This document shows, piece by piece, positions 46,829-60,230 of a stretch of 64,000 nt of DNA (its first letter is position 1; every line of letters starts with the position of its first letter). Source of the DNA: Delphinapterus leucas (Eukaryota; Chordata; Mammalia; Artiodactyla; Monodontidae); NCBI RefSeq assembly GCF_002288925.2, contig NW_022098069.1:77406828-77470827 (forward strand). The letters are read 5' to 3'. The translations under genes were made by a program, and so were the position numbers. Below the pieces are notes generated by a model. The model searched no databases. It was not told where the DNA came from and saw only the letters and a program-made list of their open reading frames with translations.

Positions 46829-49800
46829 AAATCTAGATTATAATATAGGTCTATGCAAGCACAACCTAAAGAAATGATCATTTTTTTCTCTTAGGCCCTA
46901 GCCAAATATGCAAAATAAGTCAGCTGTACTTATATTGCAATACCCACATCTTGAAGATATTTATTTTTTATTAAACCTAAGCATCAATAGTGGGAAGGAT
47001 TGAGATCTCAAGCAATATATTCTTAAAAACATTTTAGGAAGACATATCCAGTGGGATTAGGTTAGCTCTAAGCATATTTGTTTCAGGTTAAAGGAGACTC
47101 ATACTTAACTTGCTATTTCACTCAGAAGCTATCCAGGAGAGTAAACTATTCAAAAATAGAGAGGATAAAACCTGGGGCCCACTGCATTTGTTCAACCCAA
47201 ATAGGAGACCTTGGGTTAGTCTCCTATTTTAGCAGATTTTCATGGCTTCACTTTATTTTAAAGATGAACTTAGCTCAATACATTTAGCCAAAGTCTCCTT
47301 GGGTTCCTAAAGGTTTATTCCTGTTTTAAACTCCAAATGCCTAACAGCGTTCAGACTTCCGAATGCTGGAGAACTTATATCTCATCAAAAAACAATAAGT
47401 TTCCTTGGAAAGCACTTTAAAAAACATTCAAGCTTAGAGAATTTATCTTATTGACCTAGGAAAAGGCAGGGAAAAAAAATCTGAAGAAATAGTTTCTATC
47501 TGAATTTCTTTTTCTGCTTATTTCATATTAGAATTAATCATGCTTATATATCAGCTTGAGAGAACCAAATGATCCTAAAACAACTGGCCAGCAGTAATGT
47601 GAGTATCTGCAAGCAAGCACATCTATTTGAAAATGATAAGCTACATATGGACCAATAATTGCAAAGTAATTGAGTGCATTAAGATGAATAAACAAATTAT
47701 GATGGCAAAGAGGACAAAGGCAACAAACAAATAAGAAATATGGGAGGAAACATAAATAGAAAGTTAGGACTGCTTACTTATCCATGGTAGTAATGTGTAA
47801 TGTCAGCCCTACACTGATAATTACTGACTTGTCTCTGGGTCAGTGTTTGAATCTACTCAACTCTCAATTTTCTCCTCTATACCTGAAGAATCTGGATTAG
47901 ATAAAAGGATTTTAGTTTAAAAGGGAAAGGGGTGTGGTATTTCACAAAGTTCAATAAGTAAAACAAAACAGGAAAACTTGCTTGCCTCTTGGGCTCTCAC
48001 TTCCACTTGTCTGTGGGTAACGGTCAGGAAACCCTGGATGCACCTTGTGAAAGTCTCTGGGAGGAATGGTTTCAATGTACTGCTGTAATGCCTAACTTTC
48101 TTATTCTCCACGAGATGCCACAGTATGGCTATCGATCATCAATTTAACGTTTATTGTTTCGCTACTTCATTCATAATTGTATTATTGTTCTCATGAATAT
48201 AATGCATTTAGAGTAGATAGCAGGCATAAAGAATAGCAATTTTGTACTTAACATTCTCAGAGATAGCTATCAGACCTCAGGACATTAAATCAAGAAGGTA
48301 TTGCATTTTTACCACTTAGCAGTCAAATCATATTTGCCTGTAACTTTTAAAACAGAAAATGTAAAGAGACAGAATAAAAATTTCTCTGTCTTTGGTTTGA
48401 GATATAATTCTAAAAATCCTTTCAGCTTTAAAATTCTGATTTTAACATTAAATCAACTGGTCAGTGAATACTCTTTCTAATGTATCTTTATTTAATAACA
48501 TTAAAAAGAAACAAACTTCTTAACAATGTTTCAGAATAAACCTGTTACTTAAAATACTTCACAAGAGCCCTCTCTTACCTAAGGGAGTTTATTTGATGTT
48601 CTTACATTCACAACAAAAAGGAAGGAGTAGTTTAAAATGGGGCTAAAATGACAAAAAGCTTAAATATAAAATTGTTAACCAATTGAAATATCTTCTATAC
48701 ACTTGCAATAAAACATGGAATTTAGCTGTGTATACTGCCACCTATAATTCACTGAAATATAACACATTCTTCTCAGATAGAAGGAAACGCACAGATGTTC
48801 CTGAACACAATAAAAATTCTACAGGGACTGTGTAACCATCAGCAATTTAATACAACAGCACCATATTAAAATTATGTCCTTAAATGCCATAGCCTTTATT
48901 TTTTCCTTTATCCATTTTATTCATAATTATTAAAGTTGAAATAAAACTCTAACAGCAATAACATTTCTGCCTTTACATCTAAAGCTCATCTTCATATGTG
49001 GGCAAAATTTAAGAGCACAGAAATAAATAGAGGAGGTCTTGTTACAGTCTCTGATCTACGAATTAGAACTCATGTTCCCATGCAGAAGGAAATGATGTTT
49101 TTTAAAGGGGCATTCATTTTAAAATAAATTTTCTCATCTCAACAGAGCTTATTTCAGATGTGCTTTTGAAAAAGAATCAGGATAACGAATAATAGATTTT
49201 AAAAATAAATCATATGTTCTAGGTTGATATCTACTCACTTTCTACCTTTCTGAGATAAACACAATCTTAAGAAATACAGTGATCAAATAAGGAACAATAT
49301 ACTAAAACATAAATTAGAAGCAAAAAACTTTTAGAAAAATCCTAATGTGAACTTCAGTAAGAAACAACCATAAAACAACCAGTAACTTAGTTGTTTTTTT
49401 TTCCCAATCAGAAGAGATTGTCAAAACTATCTATGCATGTTAGAAACATGTCAGCATTCCAAAAGGACTCTCCACTTGGAATCTGAAAAACAGGTCTCAC
49501 TATTTAAGGACTCACCAACTGAAAGAAGCCTCTTCCTAGAGTTTCTAGAACCTCAATACCGAAAATTAGGATTATTTTTTTATCCTGCTAGTGAAGAATA
49601 TACAGAAAACCTAACAATCCTAATTCCCCCTCTTCCCACACCAATGTCAAATGGGACTCACCTTGCAGTAACATAAACGCCCAAATCTTTCAAGCCTGCA
49701 TTTCCCCTTCTAGACTCTCCATCTGTTGCCACCATCAGCAGTTTCAGTTGACGGATGCTACCTATAGGAGTAGGTCCCGACTACTCTCCACTTGACGAGC

Positions 49801-50906
49801 TTCCCATTTCTGCTGTCCCTCAGATATTTGTTAAGGGATTTTTTTTTTTTTTTTCTGCTTTCTGGAGTAGACCTGAACAACACAACGTTAAGCTCTTTTA
49901 AGAAACCTATCTGGATGGGTGTAAATATTCGACATGTGAACGTATCTTAAACGGAAAAGGAAGTTATGAAAAGGATAGCCTCACCAACGTGCCCTCAGGA
50001 AAATAGAACATAAGTACTGAGAGACTGATTTCCCATAAATGACTGATTTGCATACGACGGAAACATCTCCTGGCCAATGAACAGCCGCCATCAATCCCCC
50101 TCCATCCTCAAGCCAATGAATTTACAGCTTGGACTCTGGCTGGACTCCAGCTCTTTGCGCTCCTTGCTCGTAAATGCGTCCCGCTTCAGACCCTCAACAG
50201 ACGTCCCTGTAGGTTGCTGCGGTTTGTGTTTGCCAATTGTAATCCTTTGCTATTCCCAAATGAACTCAATTCCTGGTAATTCAAGCTTGCCTCAGTTTAC
50301 CTATTTATTTAGGCTGCCAAGTACTATTACAGATCTAGTTATGCCATGGTTTTATACTTTGAGTTAATGCTCAAATCCATCTGGAGTTCATTTTTGCATA
50401 TTGTATAAGATGAAAAACTTTAACCTTTCCTTTCACAACAGACATGGAACTTTACCACTGTAAATCAAGCAAACATATAGTATCTTTCAACTTTGATCTA
50501 TCCTGTTTCACTGATATGTTAATATATTTTCTTATACGAAAAACATGGTTTTAACTAATGTGCTCTTTTTTTTCTTACGTGTGTGAACCTGTGTGTGTAC
50601 CTTATATTTATACTTAAACCCTTTCATTCTGGTCAACTAATCCCGGTTTTATTCGCCTGTGAAAAACCTCTCAGATTACTCTTAATCCTGCATGTATAAA
50701 ATAATTACTAGCCGAATTACAGAATTACTTCTAAACTCCATAATATCTAAACCACAAACAATACAGGTCTGTTAGTTATGAAAAAGGAAGCTGGGGGGTA
50801 AGAAAAGAAAAATATATGTATACTATGGTGATCAACAGTCCTTTTTTGGAACTGACATTCCTTCATTTCAGGAAAACTGAAGAACAGAGAAACTAGAAGC
50901 AAGATG
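46829..50906. other. Repeat-poor intergenic DNA
   Basis: No gene is supported. A paired-hairpin motif lies at 47,194-47,229. The block 49,690-50,300 is locally GC-richer, with an octamer ATTTGCAT (50,046-50,053) and CCAAT boxes at 50,074 and 50,113. It could be a regulatory element, but nothing proves it. Confidence 0.5.
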
Positions 50907-50912
50907 GTGTCC

Positions 50913-51267
50913 CTGGCTTTGCCTGGTGTCACAGTGGTTGAGAATCCGCCTGCCAATGCAGGAGACATGGGTTCGAGCCCTGGTCCTGGAAGATCCCACA
51001 TTCCGCGGAGCAACTAAGCCTGTGTGCCACAACTACTGAGCCTGTGCTCTATGAGACCGTGAGCCACAACTACTGAGCCTGTGTGCCACAACTACTGAAG
51101 CCCATGCACCTAGAGCCCGAGCTCTGAAGTAAGAAAAGCCACCGCAATGAGAAGCCCGTGCACCGCAACTAAGAGTAGCCTCCACTCGCCACAACTAGAG
51201 AAAGCCCGCATGCAGCAACGAAGACCTAACACAGCCAAAAATAAATAAATAAATTTAAAAAAATAAA
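50913..51267 (+). mobile_element. CHR-type SINE, long form
   Basis: Degenerate head (CTGGCTTTGCCTGGTGTCAC), intact GGTTCGAGCCCTGG, three GCCACAACTACTGA units and an ACAGCCAAAAATAAATAAAT tail. Flanking duplication is reduced to GTGTCC. An older copy of the same long form as at 3,767. Confidence 0.93.
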
Positions 51268-53514
51268 GTGTCCACTCTGGCTGAAAATTCAGGACATTGC
51301 TTTGAATATATCAAGTCAGTCAACCTTTCTTTTTAACTTAACCCTGAAACACTTCTAAATTATATCTCCTGATTCTACCTAAGGCAGCAAATGCCCTCCC
51401 ATATCAGCCATATTTACTTTTAACATCTAACATTCTAATCGCAGAAGACTCCTTCTTAGCTTGTCATTCTGACCTTATAAAAGGAATAAAACAATTCAGA
51501 ATACTGGCCATTGTACTTACTCTGGTCATAGTTATACAGTCAACGTAGTATATATGAAATAAGATGAAAACTAGAAAACAAAGAACATTATAATATGGTA
51601 CATCACTTTTGAATAGTAGCAGTTCAGCGAGAGAAGGAATGCATTTCATGAGCTGTAAGTGAGAGATCAAGTGTTTTGAACACACTTGTAATGTACAGTG
51701 GATTTTCCATTTTAAGTAAGGTTTGAAATAACCAACTTAAAAGACCTTTCTCAAATACAGATTATTAAAAGTATAGCCTTTGGAATTGAGTATAATACCT
51801 TAGACATATTTTTAAGATGAATAATAGTGGAAAGTTAAAAAGTCAAGCATTCATTCATTTAGTCAGCACGTCTTTATTAAGCATTGATTACGCAGCCAAC
51901 AAATCTATCAAAAGTGTGACTGTTCACCTGAATGTTTGTTAGGTTCCTTGGGCTTAAGCAATACTTCTCTCCCTTATTCTGCCCAGCAGAATGAAAATAT
52001 GTTCTTGTTATATTAGATACTTGGTTAGGTAGTCTAATCAGACAAGATTCTAAAAATATTTTGAGAAAAGCAGCTATCATCACCATTAAATTAGAAGCAG
52101 CAGCCAGGACTCTCAAATATATATGCTAATGAACAAGCAATGATATTAGGTTTTATCATAATTCTAAGGCTGAGCATTGGCCATTAGCCCAATCCATACC
52201 AAAAGTATTACTCAGGTGTGAATGCTAAATGAGGATCTCACCCATCTCTGCTGACCTTAAATCTGACCAAGTTCTTGCGGGTGACAATGGGGAGCAATAA
52301 ATCCAATGAAACAAAATTGAAGCCGCCTGGCATCATAGATTCAAGTAACTAGGTCCGAAGTCAGGATATTGGCCTGTAATTGAAAAGCTTAATTTGCTGT
52401 TCTTATGATCTCCATAGAAAAGCTTGTTGCTATCACTGTTTTCACTTCTTTACTGTGCCAGTTCCTTTAACCTGCTTCAGATATTTCTTTCTGCTAATCT
52501 GTAGTACTATTGCCGTTAAAATCCTTAACACAAACTGTCCTTTTCTGGAAATCTTTGCTTAACTAAATGTTTTTATTCTAGTCTTTTCTTTACTCCCCAT
52601 GCACTCAGCATTCATAGTCATTATATGTTTAAATGTATTTTCCATGCTGTTTAATGAAGTTATTAGAACATTTTTATGCACATTCTTTATTTATCAAACT
52701 GAGGATGAATTCTGGAGAAATATATCCATGATTTCCCTTGTTTTCCATTCTTTCAGTATCCCTACAGCTGTGCTCCTATCACACAAGCACCAGTGCATGT
52801 TTTTGTTTCTAAAAGTATAAGAAGCTACCAAGGAGAATACTAATAACGTCAATGCTAGACAGAAATATAGCAAAGCCAATGCTGAAGAGAAAGTCAAATA
52901 CATTTGAGGCTTGAGGCTCAGAGCTGGTCATTCTAATAAATTCATTCTACTTTAAGTGATTTTCACCAATTCGTTTTTAATTTTGAGAATTTTAGTACTC
53001 ATCAGCATGAAGACAGTAGTAGGTATTAAGACTCTACGTCAAGGAATTGGAGGAAAAATCATGAATATGTCAAATAAGAGTCCTTTAACCCTAAAATGTT
53101 GATAAATGTAGAAATAAAAAACCAGTATTTTACAATGAAACACCATGTTTATATCAAAATGATTTTATAAATCTACACATAAGTTTTATCATATAAATTA
53201 AAACTTACAGAAAATTTAAACTTACCTAGAAGAAAATAAAAGTGTTAAAGCAACGTGATGATGAAGAAAAGCCCATTGATTTTTATGTTTTGATGCTTAA
53301 TTAAAATTTAGTTAGATTGGTCTTCTTCATTTATTATTTGCATTCTCTTTAAAATTATAATCTCCTGCAAAATAAGGACAATGTAAAGTTGTCCTCAAAG
53401 TAAATACTTTAGTTTGGGTTTCATGAAGATAATAAAACCACCAGGAAAATCAATACTAATTATTCTCAATAAATATCTTAGTTAAGGACTATCTCATTCA
53501 AAAAAATCTTGCTA
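51268..53514. other. Unassigned intergenic DNA
   Basis: No gene is supported on either strand. The part at 51,850-52,400 has no recognisable repeat. Confidence 0.5.
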
Positions 53515-53745
53515 TGATAATAGTTAATATTTATTGAAAGTCTACTATGGGCTGAGAATTTTACATATATCGTTTCAGTTTAAGCCTCACAATGACTCAA
53601 CAAGGTAAATGTATCATCATATTCTAACAGATGTTTAGAGTGTTTAACACACTTTGACAGTGTTTCAAAGGAGTTAAATAATTTGGCCAAGTTCAAATAT
53701 TTGGAGAAGCAGGGATTTGAGCCCAGTTTGGTTTAATTCTTCATA
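53515..53745 (-). repeat. MIR SINE
   Basis: Reversed MIR order: TATTGAAAGTCTACTATGGG, TTAAGCCTCACAATGACTCA, then AATTTGGCCAAGTTCAAATA and GGGATTTGAGCCCAGTTTGG. Diverged. Confidence 0.75.
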
Positions 53746-53950
53746 ATTTAATGTATCATCACCTGTCACAGTTGGGTGCCTTCAGAAATTAGTCAGATAT
53801 AGAACCTACCTTACAGGGCCTACATTACACATATTCTGAATAATGGGCACACTTCTAGAAGAAATATGATATTTCTCTTCTGTCAGTGCTTATTGCCAAA
53901 ACCATAATACATATTTTACTTACAGTAAGTAAATAAGATTCCATAATCAT

Positions 53951-54119
53951 CTTGGCCTCTCCCATTGCGGAGCACAGGCTCCGGACGTGCAGGTTCAGTG
54001 GCCACGGCTCACGGGCCTAGCCGCTGCACGGCATGTGGGATCTTCCCGGACCGGGGCACGAACCCGTGTCCCCTGCATCGGCAGGCGGACTCTCAACCAC
54101 TGTGCCACCAGGGAAGCCC
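53951..54119 (-). mobile_element. CHR-type SINE, lacking its 3' end
   Basis: The minus-strand copy is complete at the tRNA-like head (CCACCAGGGAAGCCC at the right edge) but stops at GGCCTCTCCCATTGCGGAGC. The usual GCGGTACGC end and the poly(T) are missing. No target duplication is evident. The core sequence is little diverged. Confidence 0.92.
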
Positions 54120-54199
54120 TGAACTCCATCTTTAATCTCTAAATTAATTCATTTTTTGTTTTACCTCCTAAGTAAATTCAATCAGATAGACTAGGAAAA

Positions 54200-54400
54200 C
54201 ATCATAGTGTAGTAAAACGAGACTCAACCTGAGCATTAAAAGGCCTGGATCTGCATTTTGTATTAATTTGGTGAGATATTTAAATTCTGGACATCCTAGT
54301 ATCCTTACCTATAATGTTGGGATGATATTACCTGTAGACATGGGGGGAAAATACCACAACTTATCTAAGAATGCTTGGCATATACTAGCTGTTTACAAAC
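54200..54400 (+). repeat. MIR-like SINE
   Basis: CATAGTGTAGTAAAACGAGA, AAAAGGCCTGGATCTGCATT and a TCCTTACCTATAATGTTGGG block follow the MIR plus-strand order. Diverged. Confidence 0.55.
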
Positions 54401-56870
54401 CAGGTGTCGCTTTCACCTAAAAAACCCCAAGAAACTGCAATCAAATAAAGCATTTTACAGTATAGCATTGCAAGTCTATTTAAATAAGACATCATAGAAA
54501 TCAAGTTTCTTATAGAGTTATAGTAACTAGCCAAACTGAGAGAGATACCTTTTTTAACTGAAGTATCTGCTTTACTATTTGTTCTGCTTACTGTTGCAAT
54601 TCTAATTGCTAATGTAATTCTCTCTCTACGTTTCATATTCTTTCCATGGTGCCTGTCTCCAATACCGTTTTTCAAACCCTTCAGAAAATAATGCTATAAC
54701 TTGTAACCCTAATCACGATTTGAGTAATCTCATTCTGTATTCATCAAATCAAGGGGCTTCCCCTTAAGAAAACAATTTATACTTTCCAGACAAACACTAG
54801 TATTGTGTTGACTGTATCACTGTCAAATAAGAAGCAAACTCCCTGGGGAAGAAAAAAGAGAGATTTCTAGACATCTTTTCTCTTACTCATATAAACTTAA
54901 TCAGGGCTTGCAATTAATTTTTGAAATTGTTCTATATCGACCTTAATGTTTAAAGCTTCATTTCCACCTCTGGGCCCCATCAGTAAAACCCATACATCAT
55001 CCCTGTTAGCAAAGCAGCTGGCTTTTTAAATGTGATGTCTTGTAGTTCTTATTTACAATCCTAATCACGTCATTGATTTCAGTAATCTTCAGTAAGAGTA
55101 ATTATTAATGCTGTAAAAAGCAGAGGCTGGGATTCAATTTTTTCTTTTTTTTTTTAATAAACCTGGATCATTAAGATTAAGCCTAATAATGTGACTCTAG
55201 AGGTCTCTGGGTAATTAGAAGTTTCCTCTGGTTGAGTATGTAATACAGTAAGGACAATGTCTTCACTTAAAATTCTAAAATATTTAGTTATATAAGTCAC
55301 AAATGATTAAATAAAAATGCTAGGAGTGGTCACTCATCATAACACAGAAGTAACTAATTTTTTTTTCAGACAGGCACCACACAGAATTTTACCTGATTGA
55401 GTATTTTTCTGTAATTTAAGACAGCCATAGATCTAGTTTGTCTACTAATGCCAAAATACTAAGGCACATGACATTTTTACTCACTCAGGTGTGTCTTTAA
55501 CACGCTAAGGAATTAAACAATGTTCTAAAAAAAAGACAGGATAAACCAATATGAAGAGGATAAGAGACATTTTGGAGAAATCAGATATTTCACTATCCAA
55601 AGCAATTTTTAAGAAAAGGATAAGATGAGGTAATGCATTTTGATTTTCAGAAAAAGAGGTCATAATGTAATAAAGATTGTCATTCCGCATCAGATCTCTT
55701 TATTTACATTTTGAAAGAAGGTGTGGAACAAAACATAAGTTTCCAAAGGACTACCTATTTGTCACTAAAAGACACAATATGTGAGGGAGCCGACAAGAAT
55801 GTTACTGTGTCAATGTTGATCACCCACCCCACACTCAGGAAACATATATGTATTTGGAACCAGTATCAAACACCGTTGTCTAATTTAAAAATACTCCTGG
55901 ACTTCTTACTGATCAATATCTCTTATAGAAAGGATAAGAGTATAAAGCATCTGAACTGAAACAGTATTATTAGAAAATGATATCGTGAGCATTTAGGATG
56001 TATAATTCATGTTGCTTTCATTTGCTCAGACCACTGTAAAAATCCATAAATCATTTTCTTGTTCATGTATTGCTTAAGTGCAATTTGTCATTTTGCATTA
56101 AAGGGCTGCTTCAGCTCATCGGTGCTTTTAATTCACTGTAGAGTTTAACAAAACGCTGGCCCTGTCTGATAACCGAAAAGACACTGAAATGTGAAGCCAC
56201 ACCAATATTAACAAGGTTAAACAAAATGGAGAAGAACGGTTCTACTTCAAATATCAAGTAACACTTAAGAGCTGGTATTCTCAGCCCGCGAAACTGGGTT
56301 GGTTTGTTCTGTTGGGTCCAAAGGATTAGAACACAGTAACAAAAGAGTTACCTGAATGCTTACAATAGCATGTATATGCTATAAATCTTTTCCAGGAACT
56401 CTAGTCAACACTCACTCTACTGTAGATGAACAAGAACGACCAGTGTGGCACTGGCTCCAAAGCCTTGCCTTCCCACCTCTTAAGTTAGGTTACATTACTA
56501 CAAATAAACTGATTTCATGGTTACCCATTCGAGATGCTATACACTCCAGGTACTTTGCATTTCCTCTCTGCACTGTGCTTGCTGGGAATGACAAGTGCCA
56601 GGAACCACTCAGCTCAACCCTGGCAAGGGGCCTGGCATTTGAAAGACTCCTTATTGACAATTTAAATTTTTTTTCTTCCATTTCTTAAAAAAAATTTTTT
56701 TTTCTCTCAAAGCCCTGGGCACACTGCAATAATAAGAGGATTTAGAAACAAATTGCTTTCAAGTCAAATTAAATCACTGCAAACACTCATTCATCCAAAC
56801 GCTGGTTAACAAACTTGTTTCCCTCCCGCCTTTTACAGAAAAGGGTAGGGAAGAAAGCAGCCCGGTTAGC
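54401..56870. other. Repeat-poor DNA upstream of PCDH10
   Basis: No coding exon is seen and recognisable repeats are scarce. The sub-segments 54,900-55,250 and 56,020-56,170 carry many homeodomain-type words (CAATTAATT, GTAATTAGAA, TTTTAATTCA). They are candidates for distal regulatory DNA of the downstream gene, by inference only. Confidence 0.45.
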
Positions 56871-59800
56871 TGCTTTCAAAGTTTGTAACTATGTACATAA
56901 AACGCGACGGTGAGATCCTTAGCGCCCCCCTCCCCATTCGGCTGCCCTTAGAGGACAATGAAGTAGACGAGGGTGCATAATCACTCACACACCTACCAGG
57001 ATTTTTTATGAAAATTGATTTTGATAAACCCCCTCCAAATAATAATAGCTACTTTCCCCATCTGCTTTAGGATACGATTTGTCTGGGCCCAGATGGTTGG
57101 CGCTCCTGGAGGGGGTGTGGCGTTTGGGGGAGGGTTACATTAGGAATTAGTTCTCCCGGCCGGTTTCAATAATTGGGGGGGAGGAGGTCGAAGGACGCTG
57201 CATTGAACTGTATTCTGCACTTCAAAGAGGTCGTCCACCCCCCCGCCCCACCCCCCCGCCGAAGCTGTTATCTATGTAATCACGGCCTCACTACATTCTG
57301 GGGTCCGCCGAGTGAAAAAGAAGGGGGGGCGGAAATCTGCTGGATTGACACAGCAAGGAAAAAAGTACACGGGTTTCATTTCAAAAGCATTTTTAAAAGG
57401 CAGATTTAAAGTGTGGTTTTGTTTCGTGGGTGACGGGGCGAGGGGAGTCTGTTTAAGGTTCCAGAGTAAGGAGGCAAGTAAGGCAGTAAGGGTGCTGATG
57501 CCAACGTCTGAATCTTGGCCCGGGACAAAATACTCTTGCAATTGCCCTTGGCCGGAGCTACCCAGACGGAGGCGGACGGCCAGGCTCGCGTCTGCTCTCC
57601 CAGGCGGAAGGCTCCGTCGTCACCTCGCCGATACCACGGCGCCTCGGAGACTAGAAGTCAGAGGCGAGACCTCTACAGGACCCCAGACGGCGTCGCCGGC
57701 GTGAATGCAGGCCTCTGTGGCCCAAGAAATCCTAAAGAGCCCCCAACAGGCCAGCCCTGTCGAATGAGAGCTCCAAAGCGAAATTCTCCGGCATGCCCTG
57801 TGTTGCTTTCGCCGCTAGGAGACGCCTGTAACCCACGTTTGCGGCGAGAGTTCCCCTTTCAAACACAACTGCTACCAAAAAGAAAAAAAAATGCAGCTCA
57901 AGCGTTAACAGTGGATGTAGTGATTATTTACAGGCAAATCTGGCCATCTCTCCACGTTCTCATCTCCACCTCGGGAAGCACTCTGGCTCTCAGCGAACGT
58001 CCAAAGTCGGCTCAAACTTCATCTACATCTTGAGAGCACAAACCGTCTCCCGCAAACAATTTCCGGATCTGTATTGTCATTCAGCCGCATGTCTCTCACA
58101 CGCAAACACGCACGCACACAGGCACACACACAAGTGTTTCCGTATGTACAAATGAAATATTAGAAAATTACCGTCATTTAAAAAATGCTCCAGGATTCTG
58201 ATGGGTCAGCTTGAAGACCTCAAAACGTGTCATTTCAATCCTTCAGATCTAAAGAAAAAACAGGGAGGGGGAGGGGTAGAAAGTACAGATGCAATGCCGT
58301 TATTAATATTCAGATACACTATAATCTCCTTTTCATTGATCCACAGGTCCTTTTATAAACTGACGCTCCATTCGCAGCCGCAGACGTGATGCTAAAATCA
58401 TTTCAACTGCAGCGGTTTTCGCTTGGCTTTGGCCAATCGTCAATTTACTGCAGCTGGAAAAGGATTAGCCATTTTTGCTGGCATCCTTTCCTTCTAACCG
58501 CTCAAAGGCAGGACCCATCTCCATGAAAGAGCCAAGGGGGGCGGGGGGCTAGGGCAGCAGACACGCACTCGCAGGGGCATGCCTCAGTCTATAATCACGC
58601 CCATGGCCACTCGCCCTCCTTAATTCCCCGCCAGGAGGGAATGGCAACGTACCTCGGGGTCGGGGAAACGACTCTCCTTTTCCCGCAGGTTGTGGCGGTG
58701 TTGCTCTCAGGTCATTCATTACCAGGAAGCCCCAAGGGACCTTCCCATCCTGTGGCATAAGAAGGAAACTGAACAAGGGCGGCTTGCGTTTGAATAAACA
58801 ACCCCTTACAGCCCACTAATTAATACACAATTATGTTTTCTGGGGTTTTTTAAAATCTTTTCTTGGAGAATTAACATTCAATCCACTCTCTCGCATTGAA
58901 GAGTTCGCGCTCTATTTCAACTTCACAGGAACTGGGTGCGTTTACGCGCCGCTTTGCCCCCGCGCCTCAGGAGTGAGCCCTCGGAGCTCGTCAAGCGCAT
59001 CCTTCGCGACCCGGGAGGAGGGGTGGAGGGTGCTCCGTTGGGACTTACACAGAGCTGTGCGCTGGACCAGGAAGGATGGATGCGAGCACCGTGAATGTGC
59101 AAGCGCGTTCACAGATACCCGCAGCGGCACACACTCTGGCTCCGCGTGTGCAGCGACCCAGCCCATGCACCCACCCCCGCCTACGCCCGCGCCCGCGTTC
59201 GCCGCCGCCCAGCTGTCCTCATCCAGCGGTCTTGCCCCAAGCTGGGCAAGAATCGGTGCTCCGGTCTAGCAGAGGGCGGAAGGGGGAGCTCTCCAATTGT
59301 CAAAATAAGCAGAAAAAAGCCTGTGCGCGCCGCCGCGGCGTCGCACTTGGCCGGGGGGACGCGCAGGCATATCCGCGGCGCCTTGCAGCGAACAAGCCAG
59401 AGGCCCGCGAGGCCGGCGTTAGGCGGGCGGGCTCCAAAGCGGAGCTCAGATGAAACTCCTCAGTCACTGACCGAAGGATTCACAGCTCAACCCGGGTCCC
59501 CAAGCGCATTAATCTATTTGGTAAGAATATTGTGGGTGTACGTTTAGGAAGGGAAGAGGTAAGACTAACGCGGCCGCACGTCTATAGGAGCCGCCAGCCC
59601 TCAACCCTGGGCTTGAATCCCGCGGCTTTTCAGGACCCACCTAAGCTTCACCCCTCCCTACACGGCCCCTTCAGACCCTCACACTTAGTTTAACACAGTC
59701 CTTATCGTATCTGTTTTTTAAAAGTCCTGCCAATCTCCACCAGAGTCCCTTAATTAGGTAACCCCTGCCAATTAGTGGCACCTCTGCAACTTTTTCCTGT

Positions 59801-60099
59801 TCTCGGTGACTTATTTCCACGAACAGTAGCAAGGAAAATACCTGAAAGGAAAAAGAATGCTAGCGTCATTGGAAACCCCGCTCCTGGGAGAGGATACCGC
59901 TGCTGCTATTATGTTTTCGCATTTGCTGATGCAAACAGGGGAACCTCTCTATTCCCTCGCCATTACCTGCGGCCGGGGACTGGGAACTTTCCGTGGCAGA
60001 GTCCCAGCTAGCGCCTCGGGACCTGCCGGGCTGTGGTCGCGCTCACACTCACACTCACCCCGGCAGCCCGGGCGCGGGCTGCATCCCGCCCGGCCCGGT
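56871..60099. promoter_or_regulatory. CpG-rich upstream region of PCDH10
   Basis: From about 56,900 the GC and CpG content rises well above the desert on the left. The densest parts are about 57,060-57,860, 58,540-59,470 and 59,900 onward. A poly(C)-rich tract lies at 57,237-57,260 and a CA-rich microsatellite at 58,095-58,135. Long GC-driven frames occur on both strands without domains. In human the PCDH10 promoter is a CpG island silenced by methylation in tumours; the equivalent here is inferred from position. A divergent non-coding transcript is possible but not shown. Confidence 0.7.
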
Positions 60100-60230
60100 T
60101 GCTTGCGTGACGCGCCTGCTTGACGGTCAGGTTGGCCAATTAGCGGTGGCTCGGTGGGTGGTGCTTCTCAGCGATTGGTTGGCAGAATGAGGGCGCTGCG
60201 CAAAAACAGGGAAGCGGAGCGCTCGGAGCT
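60100..60230 (+). promoter_or_regulatory. PCDH10: Putative PCDH10 core promoter
   Basis: A CCAAT box lies at 60,136-60,140 and an inverted one (ATTGG) at 60,174-60,178, about 35-40 bases apart in a CpG-rich setting with no TATA box. Just downstream is a GCGCTGCGCAAA word. The layout suits an NF-Y-type CpG-island promoter with start sites near 60,200-60,250. The start itself is inferred. Confidence 0.5.

Noticed and set aside
57515..58033. 172-codon plus-strand frame in the CpG-rich region
   Set aside because: It starts with TTG rather than ATG, and its arginine/proline/serine-rich composition is what random GC-rich DNA gives. No domain is visible.
59076..59547. Overlapping 125- and 150-codon frames upstream of PCDH10
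   Set aside because: Long frames overlap in different phases, as expected in stop-poor CpG-island DNA; there are no conserved motifs.
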